A stretch of 64,000 nt of DNA from Mortierella sp. BCC40632 (lineage: Eukaryota > Mortierellomycota > Mortierellomycetes > Mortierellales > Mortierellaceae), in contig WAEK01000014.1 of the NCBI GenBank assembly GCA_011634665.1, positions 292,501-356,500 on the forward strand, given 5' to 3'. This document shows, in pieces, positions 22,060 to 36,077 of this stretch. Made by a program: the position numbers and the translations under genes. The notes under the pieces are model-generated. The model searched no databases. It was not told the origin of the DNA and worked only from the letters and a program-made list of their open reading frames with translations. Numbering within the stretch: the first letter of the stretch is position 1; the number at the start of each line of letters is the position of its first letter.

Positions 22060-23815
22060 ATGGGCCCCGGATCGAAACGGAAGGGGGTGCCATCTTCCTC
22101 TCCACCAATACCGTCGGGAGGAGGAAACAAAGTAACAAAAACCACCAATGTCGGAGTACGTACCAGAAGTGGTGCGGGAAGTGGACCTCAATCGAATGCA
22201 CTCAACCTTTCTCAATCTCTACGACATTCCTCTGACGTTCTCAATGCTTCAGAGGAGGAAGACAACATGGATCTAGATGGTGACGAAGACACCTCTGTGA
22301 CAAGGGAATCGTCTCAAAAGAACACAACATTTTCAGAGGAAAATATTTTTGCAGGATCATCTCAGGTGGAGGGCGTATCTGGTGAAGAGTTTGAGGATAT
22401 GTCGTCTGAGATTTCCATCGAGGAGCTGCCAGATCCACAAGAACATTGGACCACTGTCACTACTAGGAAGAGAGGCTTCATGATGCGCATTCCTGCCAAA
22501 CACCTTTATGGTGATACAGACAGAGAAAGACTGACATCGTTGACTAAAGACTTAAGGCAACAAGTTGATCTGATTCAGAACCCACGAATGAAGATAGTCG
22601 AAGGAATATCTTATGCCTATTTCATGGTTCGACACCAAGGCAATGTCGACACCCTTGCGCAATCACCTTTTGCCAGCTCAAAAAAGGCACCATTGAGACG
22701 CCGCTCCACGTCTGCTTCGAGTCTGTCTCTGAAAAGGATCTGATGGACATCGCCAAGAGAACTGTTCATATTGCGAAACTGCCCACAAAGATGCACAAAG
22801 ACCAGATCAAGGGAGCACTCTCCATCTTTGGCAAAATCGAGAGTATCACTGACAATGTTGATCGTCGCGGAAAGTCAAGATACTTTATTGTCACTTTTCA
22901 ATCAGAACAAAGCATTGGGAACCTCCAGGAGTCCAATGGTACTATGGTCATGGTGGGCAATCACATGGGCCGAATCAGCGAAATAGGGGGGGTAGCCGAG
23001 TAGACTGGAACAAGGAATGTACGGTCACACTGACACACTTGCCCAGAGGATGCACTCAAGCCGACCTTGCATTCTTAGTGGTCCAACACGGAGCGACATA
23101 TGTTCACGTTCCTTGGAAACTTGGAGAAAGGGATAGACACCGACACGCACACGTGTATTTCCAAAATGAAGAGGATATGAAACATGTCACATCATTGAGA
23201 TTCAAGATTAGACAACAGGAAACGGCATGGACTGATAACGCCCAGACGTGCTGTTATTATTGTGGGGCTACCGGACACAAGAAGGCAGAGTGTTCGCAAC
23301 GTCTCACTGAGAGAAACCATGCTGAAATGAGGGCATATGCAGTCAACGGTTTCCGTCAGGCTTCACGGCCATCATTACCAACAAGACGTGTTGTAAAAAA
23401 AGATGTGTCTTACAGCGCTGCTGTCACGAAACAACAAGACTTTCCCCCGTTACCGGCTACCCCAAAGACAAGGCAGCACTCAACAACAACGGGTGTCAAA
23501 GCAACTCACTCGCCCCCACAATCTGAAACGCCTAAAAACGGGCATACAGTTAACCAACTGGCGGCAGACGTGGAACGATTGAAGAGTGCAATGAAAGAAC
23601 ATGCTCTACAGAACCAGATTATACACACTAAGCTAGAGGAGCTCACTTCTACTACCCAAACCATCCTACAAGCTCTAACACAGCTACTGGAAAATTCAAC
23701 TTCAACAGTGTTGTCAAAAGCTGTTAATCAGGTGAATTCGATTCATGCTCACCAAGGAACGAACACATCTATACAGCAGAAGGAACCCCTTATTCAGCGT
23801 CGCCAACATGAATAA
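22060..23815 (+). CDS. LINE ORF1 (RRM-like, CCHC zinc knuckle)
   Basis: Start chosen at ATG 22060 (MGPGSKRKGV), the first ATG of the frame inside the LINE. The N-terminal 220 residues are acidic/Ser-rich. After a frameshift near 22720 comes an RRM-like stretch (VHIAKLPTKMHKDQIKGAL, then YFIVTF), then a further shift near 23000. The last part (23039-23815) has a zinc knuckle CYYCGATGHKKAEC, a linker, and a coiled-coil-like region (LAADVERLKSAMKEH). Such ORF1 proteins bind LINE RNA in a ribonucleoprotein. The stop (TAA 23813-23815) overlaps the ORF2 start ATG at 23808 by eight bases, suggesting coupled translation. Confidence 0.8.
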
Positions 23816-25060
23816 CGAACAAGAAACCACTAGCAACTGTCTCTTAGATTGGGATAACGATAGTTACGAGACAATGGATTTCAATATCCTACCAACATGG
23901 GACAACGAAATGGAGGGTGATGAAGTAATGGATGAAGTGAGAAGGGAGATGGAGTCAACTACGATCTCGGAACCTGCCTACCTGCAATATGTTAGTTCGC
24001 TGGAACAAATGATGAAACCTAGGAGAAAGAATGAGGCAGACAACGATGTAGCGAGGAGCGTGCTCACTGTAGCTACTCTCAACATCAAGGGAGGCAACAA
24101 TAATCATACTATTGAGGCCATAACTTCATGGATGACAATTTTGAATGTCAATGTGGTAGCTTTACAGGAAACAAACTTGGATTCAAGGAAAGCAAAAGTT
24201 CAAAATCCCAGTAACTGAGAATTATCATGGTTACTGGCCTCAAAAGCTACCACAAAAGAGAGGAGAAGGAGTAGGCTTCTTAGTCACAACATTCTGGCAC
24301 AGACATGTCATAAGACGATACGAGGACGAGGATAAACGAGGAATGGCAATGGACTTTGCGTTTCGAACTGGACACACAATCCGAGTCATTAACGTTTACT
24401 GGCCTCCAAGCATGGCAACTGAAGCCACGAGGGCTATTGGGGTGAGACTGGAGAAATGGGTCGAGGGGTTGATGGATGATGCAGAGGACAAAGGATACGA
24501 ATATATTCTACTCGGAGACTTCAATGCCGTGATGAATCCGTGGATTGATCGTAGTACGGGAGAAGGGCGGTCTACCCCCCCGGAAAGCTCACTTTTACAA
24601 AAATGCAAAGAAAAGAATCTCTATGGTACTTTCCGAGCTACATTTCCGTCGGCAGCAGGATACACCTTTGCAAATGCAGGGAGATCTAGTCGAATCGACT
24701 ACATCTTTTTATCGACTACTCTAGTGCATAAAGTGGTCAGCGAAAGTGTTCGCATAATTTTGAAATTGCAGCACTTTTGTGATTACTCCCTGTTCCAAGA
24801 CACAGTGCTATCGCAATTGAAAGAAAGGGTTGTCTGGCCGTTGGGTTTCATTCCGGTTTCATCTGTGACAGGAATCTGCTCAGCATGATATCAAACCATG
24901 ATTTCAAAAATATCCAGTCCATTCATACACTTTGTTTGAAATAGCATTCTTTTCACCTCCGCTTCTCTTTCTCAACCAACTCTTTATCTTTCAGCACGGC
25001 TCCTCAGCACTGTATTCTCCTCTCCTGCTGTTTCAATCATTAACAGAACACCAATCCAAA

Positions 25061-26453
25061 ATGAGACGGCTCTCCCAAGAAAAGATCAACAATGTCAAGA
25101 CTCTTCTTCGACACGGAAGGTCGATCCGTCGGGTGGCAAATGAGCTTCATATCTCCCTTGCAGCTATCGATAAGATCAGGAACGAGGACAAGGAGAATAT
25201 TCCTGATCCGATAATAGGTCGTCCTAAGAAAGTTTGCGATGCCACTAGGAGGATGCTTATTCGCCAAGTGGACAGTGGTCAAATTTCAACTGTTCTCGAG
25301 GGAAAGCAGCTCGTTCTTGGAACAGACGGAGTTGACGTTCACATAGAGACAATCAGGAAGTATCTGAAAAAAGATAGTCTCTATTCGTATGTCAAGCGCA
25401 AGGAACTTTATCTGACGAAGAAGCACAAGCAAGATCGAGTCCGGTTTGCCAAGGATCACTTGCACTGGACGGTGGAGGACTGGAAGAACGTTATGTTCTC
25501 CGACGAGACTGTAGTTAGTAGGATTGGGTCCTACGGAAGGAAGCACTATTACTCTCGAAAACGAAACAAAGGCAAGCGAGAACATCACAAGATAGGAGTT
25601 CCACAGGGTGGAGGAGGGAAAATTATGATGTGGGGTTGCATTACATTTTTTGGCGTAGGGGACTCCGAGTGGATCAAGGATAGGATCAATTCGCAAGTGT
25701 ATCTGGAGATACTCGATGACTATTGCGGCGTAGAGGACCAGCACAGGGGGAAAGAGCTCGCACTACTTGGCAGGCAGGTGTGTGAAACCTATTGGGAAAG
25801 GGGATTGCCAGCATAGAAGAGGGAAACATACTGATCACGACGCGTATCACCGTTCTATAGAGAGAGAACAAGGCAAGAGAAAAGACTCGCAAATGAACAA
25901 TATCTAGCTACAGGATCGCACCCCCGGGGCGGGCGGACGAGTGGACCTGCTCCAGACGGTAAGTATTCACAAACGGATCGGGAAAATAAAAGGAAGAAAA
26001 CAAAAACTGTCTTTATTGTCTGGTGTCGAGGGACACCATTTATACCCCCTGGCCCAGGGGCCAGAAGATCGCCCAGTCGTATTTACTACACCACACTATG
26101 TAATCGCTTCTCGCAACTGGTGGCAAATGGACGCTGCAAGTTTTCTTTTTCAACAGGACAACGCCAAAGTTCATACTGCACGTATTATCCAAGACTTCTT
26201 CAGACGCAGAAGAATTCGACGACTTGAGTGGCCTGCAAACTCTGCCGACCTCAACATCATTGAGCATGTATGGGCATACATCAAAAGGGCTCTGGATAGA
26301 TACGAAACGACTGCACCAAATCTACAGACCTTGTGGGAAAGAATCGATCATATCTGGGGATCGATCCCAGATGATTTCCTCCATTCATTGTATGAGAGTC
26401 TTCCTAGTCGAATGGAGAAAGTGATACGACTGAAAGGGTGCCAAATAAATTGA
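25061..26453 (+). pseudogene. Tc1/mariner transposase, split by solo LTR G
   Basis: ATG at 25061. The N-terminus has a helix-turn-helix (NVKTLLRHGRSIRRVANEL) and a GRPKK hook. The DDE catalytic domain shows D1 in VMFSDETVV, the GGGKIMMWGCI block, D2 in FLFQQDNAKVH (after the LTR insertion), and E in SADLNIIEHVWA (DD34E-type spacing). The ORF is otherwise open from 25061 to 25723 and from 26100 to its stop at 26453. The solo LTR between residues ...EILDDY and VIASRNWW inactivates it. It would have catalysed cut-and-paste transposition into TA. Confidence 0.85.
25724..26095 (-). mobile_element. Solo LTR G (4-bp-TSD family)
   Basis: 372 bases, TGCGGCG...CACCACA, flanked by CTAT at 25720-25723 and 26096-26099. 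It is near-identical, in reverse orientation, to the LTRs of element E. On the - strand it holds a TATA box (GGTATAAATGG) and AATAAAG. It sits inside the transposase of Tc1 element 2. Confidence 0.92.
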
Positions 26454-29400
26454 AACTAGAATTGGTCCGACTCCATCAAACAAAAAGTGTAGTGATTCAA
26501 ATAAAGTGTTCGAATGGAGTGAAGAAATAGAGGGTGTTTATATCTTGACCAAATCTTTTTCAAATCGATTGACATACAGCCAAAATAGAGACCATCAGCC
26601 AAGCAATCTACCATTTAAAAAAGAGAATCGCATAAGTTAAAATGAGCGAGGGAGGAAAACTGATATAGCAAAACAGAAAACATGCGAACACTTTCGCTGA
26701 CCACTATAGATGTACTCAAGTGTCACTTAGTGATGAACGAGATAAGCAAGAACTTAAGGCTATCGGGACAGACCATCAACTACTTTGTTGTACCCTCAAT
26801 GTAGCCTCATGGTTACAAGTCGGTATTGCAAAGGAAATCTCAGAAGCAAAACGGATGGCGTGTTCGAGAGTCTTTGACTACAAGCGCCTGAGTAGCGAAA
26901 CATGGGAGTCATTTACCCAGGAGTCGGAGGAAAGATTTGTGGCTTCGTCAGTTATCAATACTTTGGCGAATGGTACACTGGTGGATCAAGATATCGATAT
27001 TGACTATGTATGGGACAGCTTTGCGATGACTATGTTGGAGTCAGCACGCAATATCATACCTATGCGAGTCCGTGGGTCAGGACCATCCATTCCGAAAGTG
27101 GAAATCATGGAGGCAAAAGCAATTCGCGATCTTGGCCAGTTAAGGTACATTGTGTCCCAGTTTTTGGAGGACCATGAAGGCATTGATAAAGTGCGACAGG
27201 TATACGATCGCTGGCACAGGAGATGGTATGATCGACTTCCATATATTACTAATCCCCCGTCACAGACAGAGGAGAAGGAGGAATGGGAACAATGGAAAAG
27301 AAACATCACAGATATATGGAGAGACCTTCAGAAACATCGACGACGTAACAAGAAACAACAACTGACAAATATTATTAGACAGCGTATTGATGAAAGATGT
27401 GAGCGATGGGCGAAGGACCCATCAGTGACGCTAAAAACAATATTGGACATTCAACGTTCTTTCGTTGTCATTGACAGGGTTATCCAAGAAGACAATGGTC
27501 GCAACGTGCTGATTGAGAGACCAGATGATGTTAAAGGCGCTGTGGTCCAGTTTTTCACAAAATGGCATAGGGAGAGGCATACGAAGGTTATACCCAGAGG
27601 GTCTTTCTGGGAAAGACAGTATCAGCCTATTGAGAATATCCAAGAGTCGTGGTACGATGGACTTATGGACCCGCCTTCAGAGGAAGAGGTACAGGAAGCG
27701 GTTGCAAGGTCACCTCTTAACAAAGCTACAGGGGTCTCTCAAATCAGCAATGAAATGTTCAAACACATGGGTCCCACGGGTAGATATGTTTTCCGACTAT
27801 TGATAGCGCAATGTTTATCCCAACGGAAACTCCCAGTGCAGTGGAAGACAGGCCTGATTTATTGCATTCCAAAGACAGAGGTCTGGTCTGGGGAGCCTGG
27901 ATGATGTTCGACCTATTACTCTGTTGGAGCACGGACGCAAGATCATGTTTTCCATCCTCACAAAAAGGCTTACAAAAGTTTTTTGAGCGAACATCACATA
28001 TTGCAGGGCAACAATTTCTCGGTGCTCAAAGGTACCTCGACCAAGGATGTATTATACTCACTACAGGCGATGATGGAGGATGCAAGGGAAAACAAAAAAC
28101 AACTTTGGATCACCTTCCAAGATATGAAACGCTGTTTCGACTCGGTCTCATGCAAACCCAACGGAATGTTGGAAATGGCTTTTCGCCGCATTAAGATTCC
28201 TGAGTCTTTCATTGCTCTATGTGCCGATATTGCCAATACAAAACAAAACAGGATCATCACCGCATTTGGGGTGACGGACTCATATCAGCCTGCTTGTGGG
28301 ATTGATCAAGGAGGTGTAGAGTCCCCATTGTTCTGGAGGATTGCATATGATGTGCTTCTTTGTGCTGTTCAAGAAAGCAACTTTGGTTATATTCTAAACC
28401 GGCGGGATATACCAGAGCGATTTCAAGATTCCTGGCAGACTCGTGGGAACAGAGATATCAAGGTCCCAACACTCGCGTTCGCTGACGACACTACGTGGTT
28501 AGCTGATACTAAAACGGGAATGCAAGGAATATTGGATATTGCGACATCCTTCTTTGAGGTTCATGAAATTGAAATCAATGTCAAGAAGACAGTTGTTCTT
28601 TCATTACACAGCGCTGAACCAAATGCACCAATCTATTTCGGTAGACCCAGGACTGTCATTCAACCACTTTCAAATCAAGAAAGCACTCGAGTTTTGGGAG
28701 TTTGGGTTGCGCGGACCAAATCTATCGAAGACAAAGGAACGATGGACATCGTAAATAAGGAACTGTCGTTGGTTCTCGACACAATTCGAAACAAAAAGAT
28801 AACTGACAAGCAGGCAGTGTACATAATCAACAATGTACTTCTACCTAGGATTGTGTATCGCTGCACACTTACGGTGTTATCAGCCAATCAACTCTCAAGT
28901 ATCACAGCCCGGTATATGGCTGTTTGTCGGAACAAATGTCAACAGTCTAGAGAACTTCCAAGTGCAATCATGCATCACCCAAGGTGGTATGGGATCAGGC
29001 GTATAGAGGATTTGCAGGCGGAGGAGCAGCTTAGTTCTTTCTGGATCCGCATCAATGACATTGGCCTGGCAGGACAGTTATCGCGAGCAAGGCTAATGGC
29101 ATTACAGTATCGACAAAGGTTGCAATTTTGCCCTCTGAACCAGCCGGGCATAATAATGACAGCTGAACCGAATAACATGATACAGAGTCTTTTGAAAATT
29201 ATGCATGAGAGAGAGATCTCCATGGCATTCACTGGTAACGGTGCACAAGACACAGTGGAGGCGACCCCAATACTTCCACCAGTGGATCATATCGATATCT
29301 TCCCTAGTACACAGCGATTTTATCATCTTGTGGCCTTGGAGGAGAAGGCGATGCAGTTATTTCAGGCACCGATGGAGGAACACTCACAAGAACAACACGC

Positions 29401-31061
29401 CAACAACTGTATTATATACGGGCCAGAGCTACCTATTTCGGCTAGCTTGTCCATTCAACATGCTTTATCGGAATTCGGAAAATACCAAGAGGCGTTGCTG
29501 AGGACTAAATTGTGGACTATCGATCAAGTTCTCTCTGAAGACCAGGGAAAGCTACTTGAGTGGATTCCCCTCCGACGCAAGTTGGATATAAGGGGTAATG
29601 TGGGTCGAAACTGGTATAAAGATATACAGAGGGAACTTACTGACTCAACAGAGGAGGTACATTCGTACCAGATCAATATCAACAAGCTTGACGACAAAGC
29701 AAGAGGTGTTTTAGTGAATCCAGTTTCCGCATCACTACACTGCAAAGTGATGCAGTCTATTGATGGAGTATGGATGCCGACCGAAATGGCAAATCTTGCC
29801 AGACGACTGAAGGAGGAACCACCAGTCGACACAAGATTGGAACTATACACAGACGGATCTTTAAAGGATAGAGGCTCCCATGGAGTGAAGATGGCTTTTG
29901 CGTGTATCCGTGCACCGGAGCGGCAGCGTCGAGCGATCTCGGGACGTGTGGATGGCTATGCATCATCGACTAAAAGCCGAGTTGTACGGACTCCTAGGTG
30001 CATTGGTCTCAGTGCCTCAAATGCAGGATATCACGGTGTACCTAGACAATAAGGGGGTCGTCGATAAATTCCAAACGTTTGTGCAGGAAAGAGAGAGTCT
30101 CACGATACGACAGAAACTGAGATGTAACTTTTACAGAGAATGGGCAATAATCCATGCTGTAGTTAGAAGACGCACCGGACATACCATGGTGACATGGGTC
30201 AAGGGTCACTCAGGGATTCAAGGCAATGAAATTGCCGATCGGGTGGCAAGTGCAGCTCAGGAGAGAGATACACCATCTTTCCGACTAGATATGAGACAGC
30301 AAGTTGACATAATGTTCCAGGTTTACTTTGGGGAGAAGATCGTTGACAGTGAATTCCGGAAAACACTTAGAATGCAGTCGTGTAGACGAGCACATTCTGC
30401 TTGGCTATCGTCGCATAGAGTTCAACGTGCAATTCGCCCCCACACGTCTCGACATCGATTGGTTGGCAACACACGATCTTATTCATGACGGCATCCCAAT
30501 GGCGACGTGGATGAGTTCGTTTAGGAACAGCCAGCGTCGAACGTTCAATATCAAACGGCTTCATGACTCACTCCCAGTAATGTCGGTAATGTTCAACAGG
30601 TATCCATACACATATCCTGACGACAACTGCAGATTATGTCTCGATGATATTGAGGATAACGACCATCTTTGGCGTTGCCCGGTAAAACCGTAATGAAAGA
30701 AAGAAGATCTGGCAGGAAGTTCTAGCTTCGGTAAATACTGTCGGACTCTCGGTGACCAGGAAGTTTAATGACAAGTACCCGGAGCGAGAAACAGCTGTTT
30801 GGAAAGAGTTCACATCGTTGCGGACCACGATGATGGAGAAGCTAGTGGGACTAACGGAAACCCTCACAGACGATGATGCACCAGACAGGGAACGTGGGTA
30901 CAGGGTCAATAGAGATTGCTGGACTGTTGAAGACTTTTATCGTGGGATCATACCAAAGTGGTTGACAGATGTGATACGTCAGGAAGCAGACGTTCCTCGG
31001 GAGGTGGCAAGGAAGGTAACACTTACTCTGTGCCAGAACATTGCGGATCGCGCATATGAAC

Positions 31062-31135
31062 TGCAGCAGTATATAAATACCTCTCACCACCCTCTAATAA
31101 ACGGCAGTTCATTCTCAACCATCGTTCCTGTTATA
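31062..31135 (+). repeat. 5' LTR of Ty3 A (74 bp)
   Basis: Begins TGCAGCAG and ends CTGTTATA. In 74 bases it contains TATAAATA (positions 10-17) and AATAAA (positions 35-40), a compressed promoter and poly(A) signal. Identical to 36993-37066. Confidence 0.9.
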
Positions 31136-31336
31136 TGATAGCAAAGGAATTTTTTTCCACCCCTGACACCCTGAACATTACTTTTCAAGTTGACCTCCCC
31201 GTCGCCCCCCCGTCTTCCCCGTCCACCGCCCTAACCCTGTCCCCTGCTCTCTCCCACACCCCCCACCCCCCTACCAAACGACCCCCCTGTCCCTCTCGAC
31301 CCCCTGTCCGCCGCATTCGACCGTTTGTCTATCACC

Positions 31337-32278
31337 ATGTCTACCGTTGCTCCCACCACACCTTCACATAAGTACCCCCTTCCAGACAAATTCAAAGGAG
31401 GTCGCGATGGATTTTCTGCACAAGCATGGTTAAAAAGCGTTAGACGCTACCTCCTCGCCACCTCCGTCCCCGAGAACATCCAAACAATTGTCGCAGTTTC
31501 ACTTTTGGATGTGGACGCGGCATGTTGGTTCGATGGATCAGGATTGAGCGACACTGCCTCCTTCATAGACTTTGAGAAAGACTTCTCCGAGATGTACATC
31601 CCTGCCGACTTCACACGCACCATCCGCTCCAAGTTGTTCAACCTACGAATGACTTCTACTGTCGAGACCTATGTTACCGAGTCAAAAAAGACTTCTTACT
31701 GCCTTACTGACCGAAGCTAAAACCGCCGAAGTCAGAGCTGATATCGAGAATACGGCCCACATCAGATTTGTCGATGGCTGCCCTAAAGCTCTCCAACAAC
31801 TCCTGGAGGCCTTGTTCATCTCCAAGGATCTCTCTGTCTACGAGCTCTTCGCTGCAGCTGAGAAGTTCGACCGAATCTACAACTTCCAACCAGACCACGC
31901 TGGTACCAAAAGTAAGAATACAACGAACACCCAACCTTCTGTCGTTGCTTCCAACTTCCAGCCCCAGCACCAATCGCCCATGGCCATGGAAGTGGACAAT
32001 CTTCGGTTCGAGATTAATGCCCTCAGGAAGGAAAATAATAGGCTCAAGCAAAACGGCAATAATCGTCAGAATAAAACAGGCCTCAAACCCCCCTCTCCCC
32101 TTCTGAGCGCCAATGGTTGCGAGACAATAACGGCTGCTTCAAATGCCGTGAGTTGGGTCACCATCAACGAGATTGCCACGTCAACAAACCCCCATCCCGG
32201 CCCGCAAGACTAAACAACATATCGGTTAATGAGGACTCCTCCCCAGAGTCGGGAAAAGTCTCCGGCAATCAGGATTAG
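31337..32278 (+). CDS. Ty3 A gag (frameshifted)
   Basis: ATG at 31337 (MSTVAPTTPSHKYPLPDKF). The capsid-like region includes WLKSVRRYLLA and FEKDFSEMYIPADFTRTIRSK. A run of six A near 31685 (five in copy B) shifts the frame. A CCHC zinc knuckle CFKCRELGHHQRDC is encoded near 32130-32175 but again out of frame. By comparison with copy B the natural stop is TAG at 32276-32278 (after GNQD). Gag would form the virus-like particle and bind RNA. Both shifts may be homopolymer errors in the sequence. Confidence 0.75.
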
Positions 32279-35200
32279 TCCAGGACCTGATTGCCGATGC
32301 CCCCCCCTCTTGTTCTCTGGACAGGGGAGTGTACTAGTTCCAGAGTTAAGTTGTAGTTCTTCTGAATTAAAAATTAAGCTCCAAAACCAAAACACTTCCC
32401 CTTCGAACATTCCTCATGCATGTAAACTTTTCAAAGAATCTGACGACAGTTACTCCGACCCTGTCACACCTACCCGTACCACGCCAACCACCCTTCTACC
32501 TAGGTCGATTGAGGCAGTGGACCTGGACCCATCTGACCCCTCTCTCATCTCTAGAACCGCCGTGGCCGCGCGCGCCATTCGCTTACAATCGGCTACATCG
32601 AACAGCACGACAAATACACTCCTCACCTTTCTTGGCAAGATCGATGGCTACTCTGCTCGCATCCTCATCGATGGAGGAGCAGAAGGAAATGTACTCAGCA
32701 ATACCTTTCAGGAACGCCATTCTCTTCCCCTCCACCCTTGCGCTGCCATTCCAGTTATTCTGCCGGATGGCTCTGTCTCAGTCATAAACCATGTTTCCAA
32801 CATAGTTTTATCACACAAAACTTATTCGGCCAACCTGGAACCGATCCTTTATCCACTACAAAACTATGACCTTATTCTCGGCAAACCTTGGCTAGCCCTC
32901 GTGAACCCCATGATCAATTGGCGCACAAACGAGGTGAAGTTTAAATCCAACGGTCGCGATATTCATTGGATATGCAACGACAGACTAGACGGCCTCAAAG
33001 ACAAGAGCCCCAATCATGGTAACAATCATTGCAAACGAGTCAACGCCATCAAGTTCTGCAATATCGTCGCTCTTCCGGGTAGTGAATTATTTATTGCAAA
33101 ACCTACAACCGATCCATGGGTCAAACAACCCCTCCGATCTCTCCCCTGAGGTTGCAGCAATCATCCAAAACGAGTTTGCCGATGTCTTTCCAACATCCCT
33201 TCCCTCGGGACTCCCACCTGACCGAGGGGACGCCATGAAGATAGAGACTGATCCAATGGCTGACCCTCCCGTTCGACCAGTCATCCGATTGTCCATTGCC
33301 GAACTAGATGAGCTCAGGAAGCAACTGGACGATCTTCTAGAAAAGGGTTTCATCAAACCTAGCACCTCACCATTCGGCTCACCTGTACTTTTGTTCGGAA
33401 AAAGAGGGGCACACTACGTATGTGTGTCGACTATCGAGGACTGAATCAGATCACCAAGAAGAACAGACACCCTCTACCAAGGATCGATGAGCTTATCGAC
33501 CGCCTTCAAGGAGCACGATATTTCTCGAAACTGGATCTCCTCTCAGGTTATCACCAACAAAGGATATTCGAACCACACACTCACAAAACTGCCTTCCGTT
33601 GTCGATATGGTCATTTTGAATGGAACGTGATCCCCTTCGGTCTGACTAATGCTCCTGCCTCGTTCTCTGCCATGATGAGAAATGTTCTTCACCCTGTTCT
33701 CGACAAAAGTGTCATTTCATATCTTGACGACTTACTCATCTACTCCAGGACAAAAGAGGAGCATCTTCAACACATTCGAGAGGTGCTGGCGTTATTAAGA
33801 AAAAATCAACTCTATGCAAAACTGAGCAAATGCTCATTCATGCAGAAACAAACAGAGTTCCTTGGCCACACGATCACGGAAGAAGGAATACAAATCAGTG
33901 CTGTTCACATCAAAGCCATCCAGGAGTGGCCCCGCCCTTCAAAGCAAAAAGACGTCCAACAGTTTGTAGGACTCGCACAATATTGTCATCAAGGTGTCAA
34001 GGACTTTGCCGAGATCGCCCTTCCATTGACCAACCTCCTAGGAAACAAGACATCCTTCTGCTGGGAGGATGAACATGAAAAGGCTTTTATGAGACTCAAG
34101 AAGGCCATCACATCTGCCCCCATACGACGAATATTCGACCCTACACTGACGACTATTGTGGGAGCGGATGCCTCTGGATTTGCACTAGGTGGATATCTCG
34201 CCCAAACGGATAGACAAGGTGTGACCCGACCTGTCGCATTCACCTCACGGAAATTGAACAGTGCCGAACGCAATTACAGAACTCATGAGCAGGAGCTGCT
34301 TGCGATCGTGCACGCCCTCAGGACTTGGAGGTACTACCTAGATGGCACCAAGTTCACAGTCTACACCGACCACGATACCTTGAAACACTTCTTGACACAA
34401 CCCAAACTCACTGGACGCCAGGCGCGGTGGATGGAACTACTACAGGAATATGATTTCGAAGTAAAACACAAACCTGGAAAAGAAAACATCATCGCAGACG
34501 CCCTCTCACGCCGCCCCGACCACCAGGAGGAGGAGCCGAAGACGATAAACAACCTGGAAATCTCAATGGAACCAAGTGTGAGACAACGTCTAATAGATGG
34601 GTACTCAGAAGACCCCCGTCTGGGCCCAATCTATGCAAGCTGCTTAGAAGGAAGTTGCCCAAAAATTATGCCTTGTACAAGGGACTGTTATGTATTGAAC
34701 ACAAGGGCGTTTATCTGATCTGCATCCCTAGCAAAGCCGACATCCGCCTTGACCTTCTCCATGATGCCCATGACTCTGCTATTGCCGGCCACCTCGGGTT
34801 CGACAAGACTTACGATGCCCTCCGACGCTCTTTCTACTGGCCTCGAATAGCCAATGATACCAGGCGTTATGTTGAATCTTGCGAAAGCTGTCAAAGATCC
34901 AAACCCAGTCGACAAAGGCCAGCCGGCTTGCTCCATCCACACGAAACCCCCGAACAGCGCTGGGATACAGTGACTATGGATTTCGCGGTTCATTTGCCAA
35001 AGACGGACCAAGGATTTGACGCGATCACGGTGTTTGTGGACAAACTCTCTAAACAAGTTCACTTCGCCCCTTCCAGGACCACAGACACAGCATCAGACGT
35101 CGCCCGTATATTTTTTAATAATATCTTCCGACTACATGGCATGCCTCGCAGGATCATCTCAGACCGCGACAGCAAGTTTACGAGTAACTTTTGGCAGGAA

Positions 35201-36042
35201 CTTCACCGCCTCATGGATGTTAAATTAGCATTGTCGACCGCTTTCCACCCGCAGACGGATGGTCAATCCGAACGGGCTATCCAGACCCTTACATCTGTAC
35301 TAAGGGCTTACGCGGACGACAAGCAGACCAACTGGGACGTTTTATTACCGGCAGCCGAGTTTGCTTACAACAACTCTGTTAACCCCACTACAGGCTTCTC
35401 TCCTTTCTTCATGAACTACGGATTCCACCCACGTGTTCCAACCGCACTGCTACAACCACCAACATCATCAGTGCCAAGCGTGGAAGACTTTGTCAAGGAG
35501 CAACAGCACGTATTGAAGACGACACAGGAGAACATTCGCCTCGCTCAAGAAAGACAAGTGTGGAACTCCGACCATAGACGACGCGACCATGATTTCAAAG
35601 TAGGAGACAAGGTTATGCTGAACGCTGAAAATATCACCTTGCCCAAGGACAGAGGAGTTAAGACCAGAGCTCAGAAGCTACTTGCTCGATTTATTGGACC
35701 TTTCACTATCATCGAACAACACTCCCCCGTTACCTTCCGTCTTGAGTTGCCGCCGACTTACAAGATCCATGATGTTTTCCACGTGGACAGGTTCCGACAC
35801 TACCACGAGTCACCCGAAGAACTTGGACAGCGAGCCCCACCTCGTCCAGACCCTGAGTTGATCGACGGCGAGGAGGAATATGAGGTAGAGAGAATTCTCA
35901 ACTACCGCTTGTACCGTAGACAACACCAGTTTCTCGTCTTATGGAAAAGGATACAACAACGAGGACGCAACATGGGAACCGGCCCGCAACCTCGACCACT
36001 GCAAGGAGACTGTCGACAGATACAGGGAAGAACATGGATTGG

Positions 36043-36049
<7 letters not shown>
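32229..36049 (+). CDS. Ty3 A pol: PR, RT, RNase H, integrase, chromodomain
   Basis: Order: aspartic protease (ARILIDGGAEGNVL, about 32655); the conserved YDLILGKPWLALVNP linker; reverse transcriptase (FSKLDLLSGYHQ, ISYLDDLLIYSR with YLDD near 33725); RNase H (TTIVGADASGFALG, VYTDHDTLKHF); integrase zinc domain (HLGFDKTYDALRR...CESCQRSK) and DDE core (MDFAVHLPK, IISDRDSKFTSNFW, FHPQTDGQSERAIQT); then a chromodomain (EYEVERILNYRLYRRQHQFL). The chromodomain is cut short by one extra base near 35945 (copy B reads WKGYNNEDATWEP). Frame changes near 33100, 33400 and 34660 look like single-base indels. An A-tract of about 34 follows the pol end. Confidence 0.88.

Positions 36050-36077
<28 letters not shown>

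Larger units (their letters stand above)
24731..26706 (+). mobile_element. Tc1/mariner element 2 inside LINE
   Basis: Terminal inverted repeats of about 24 bp (AGTGGTCAGCGAAAGTGTTC at the left, its complement at the right) with TA duplications at 24729-24730 and 26707-26708. Excising the element plus one TA restores the LINE endonuclease frame. It encodes a DDE transposase interrupted by solo LTR G. Confidence 0.9.
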
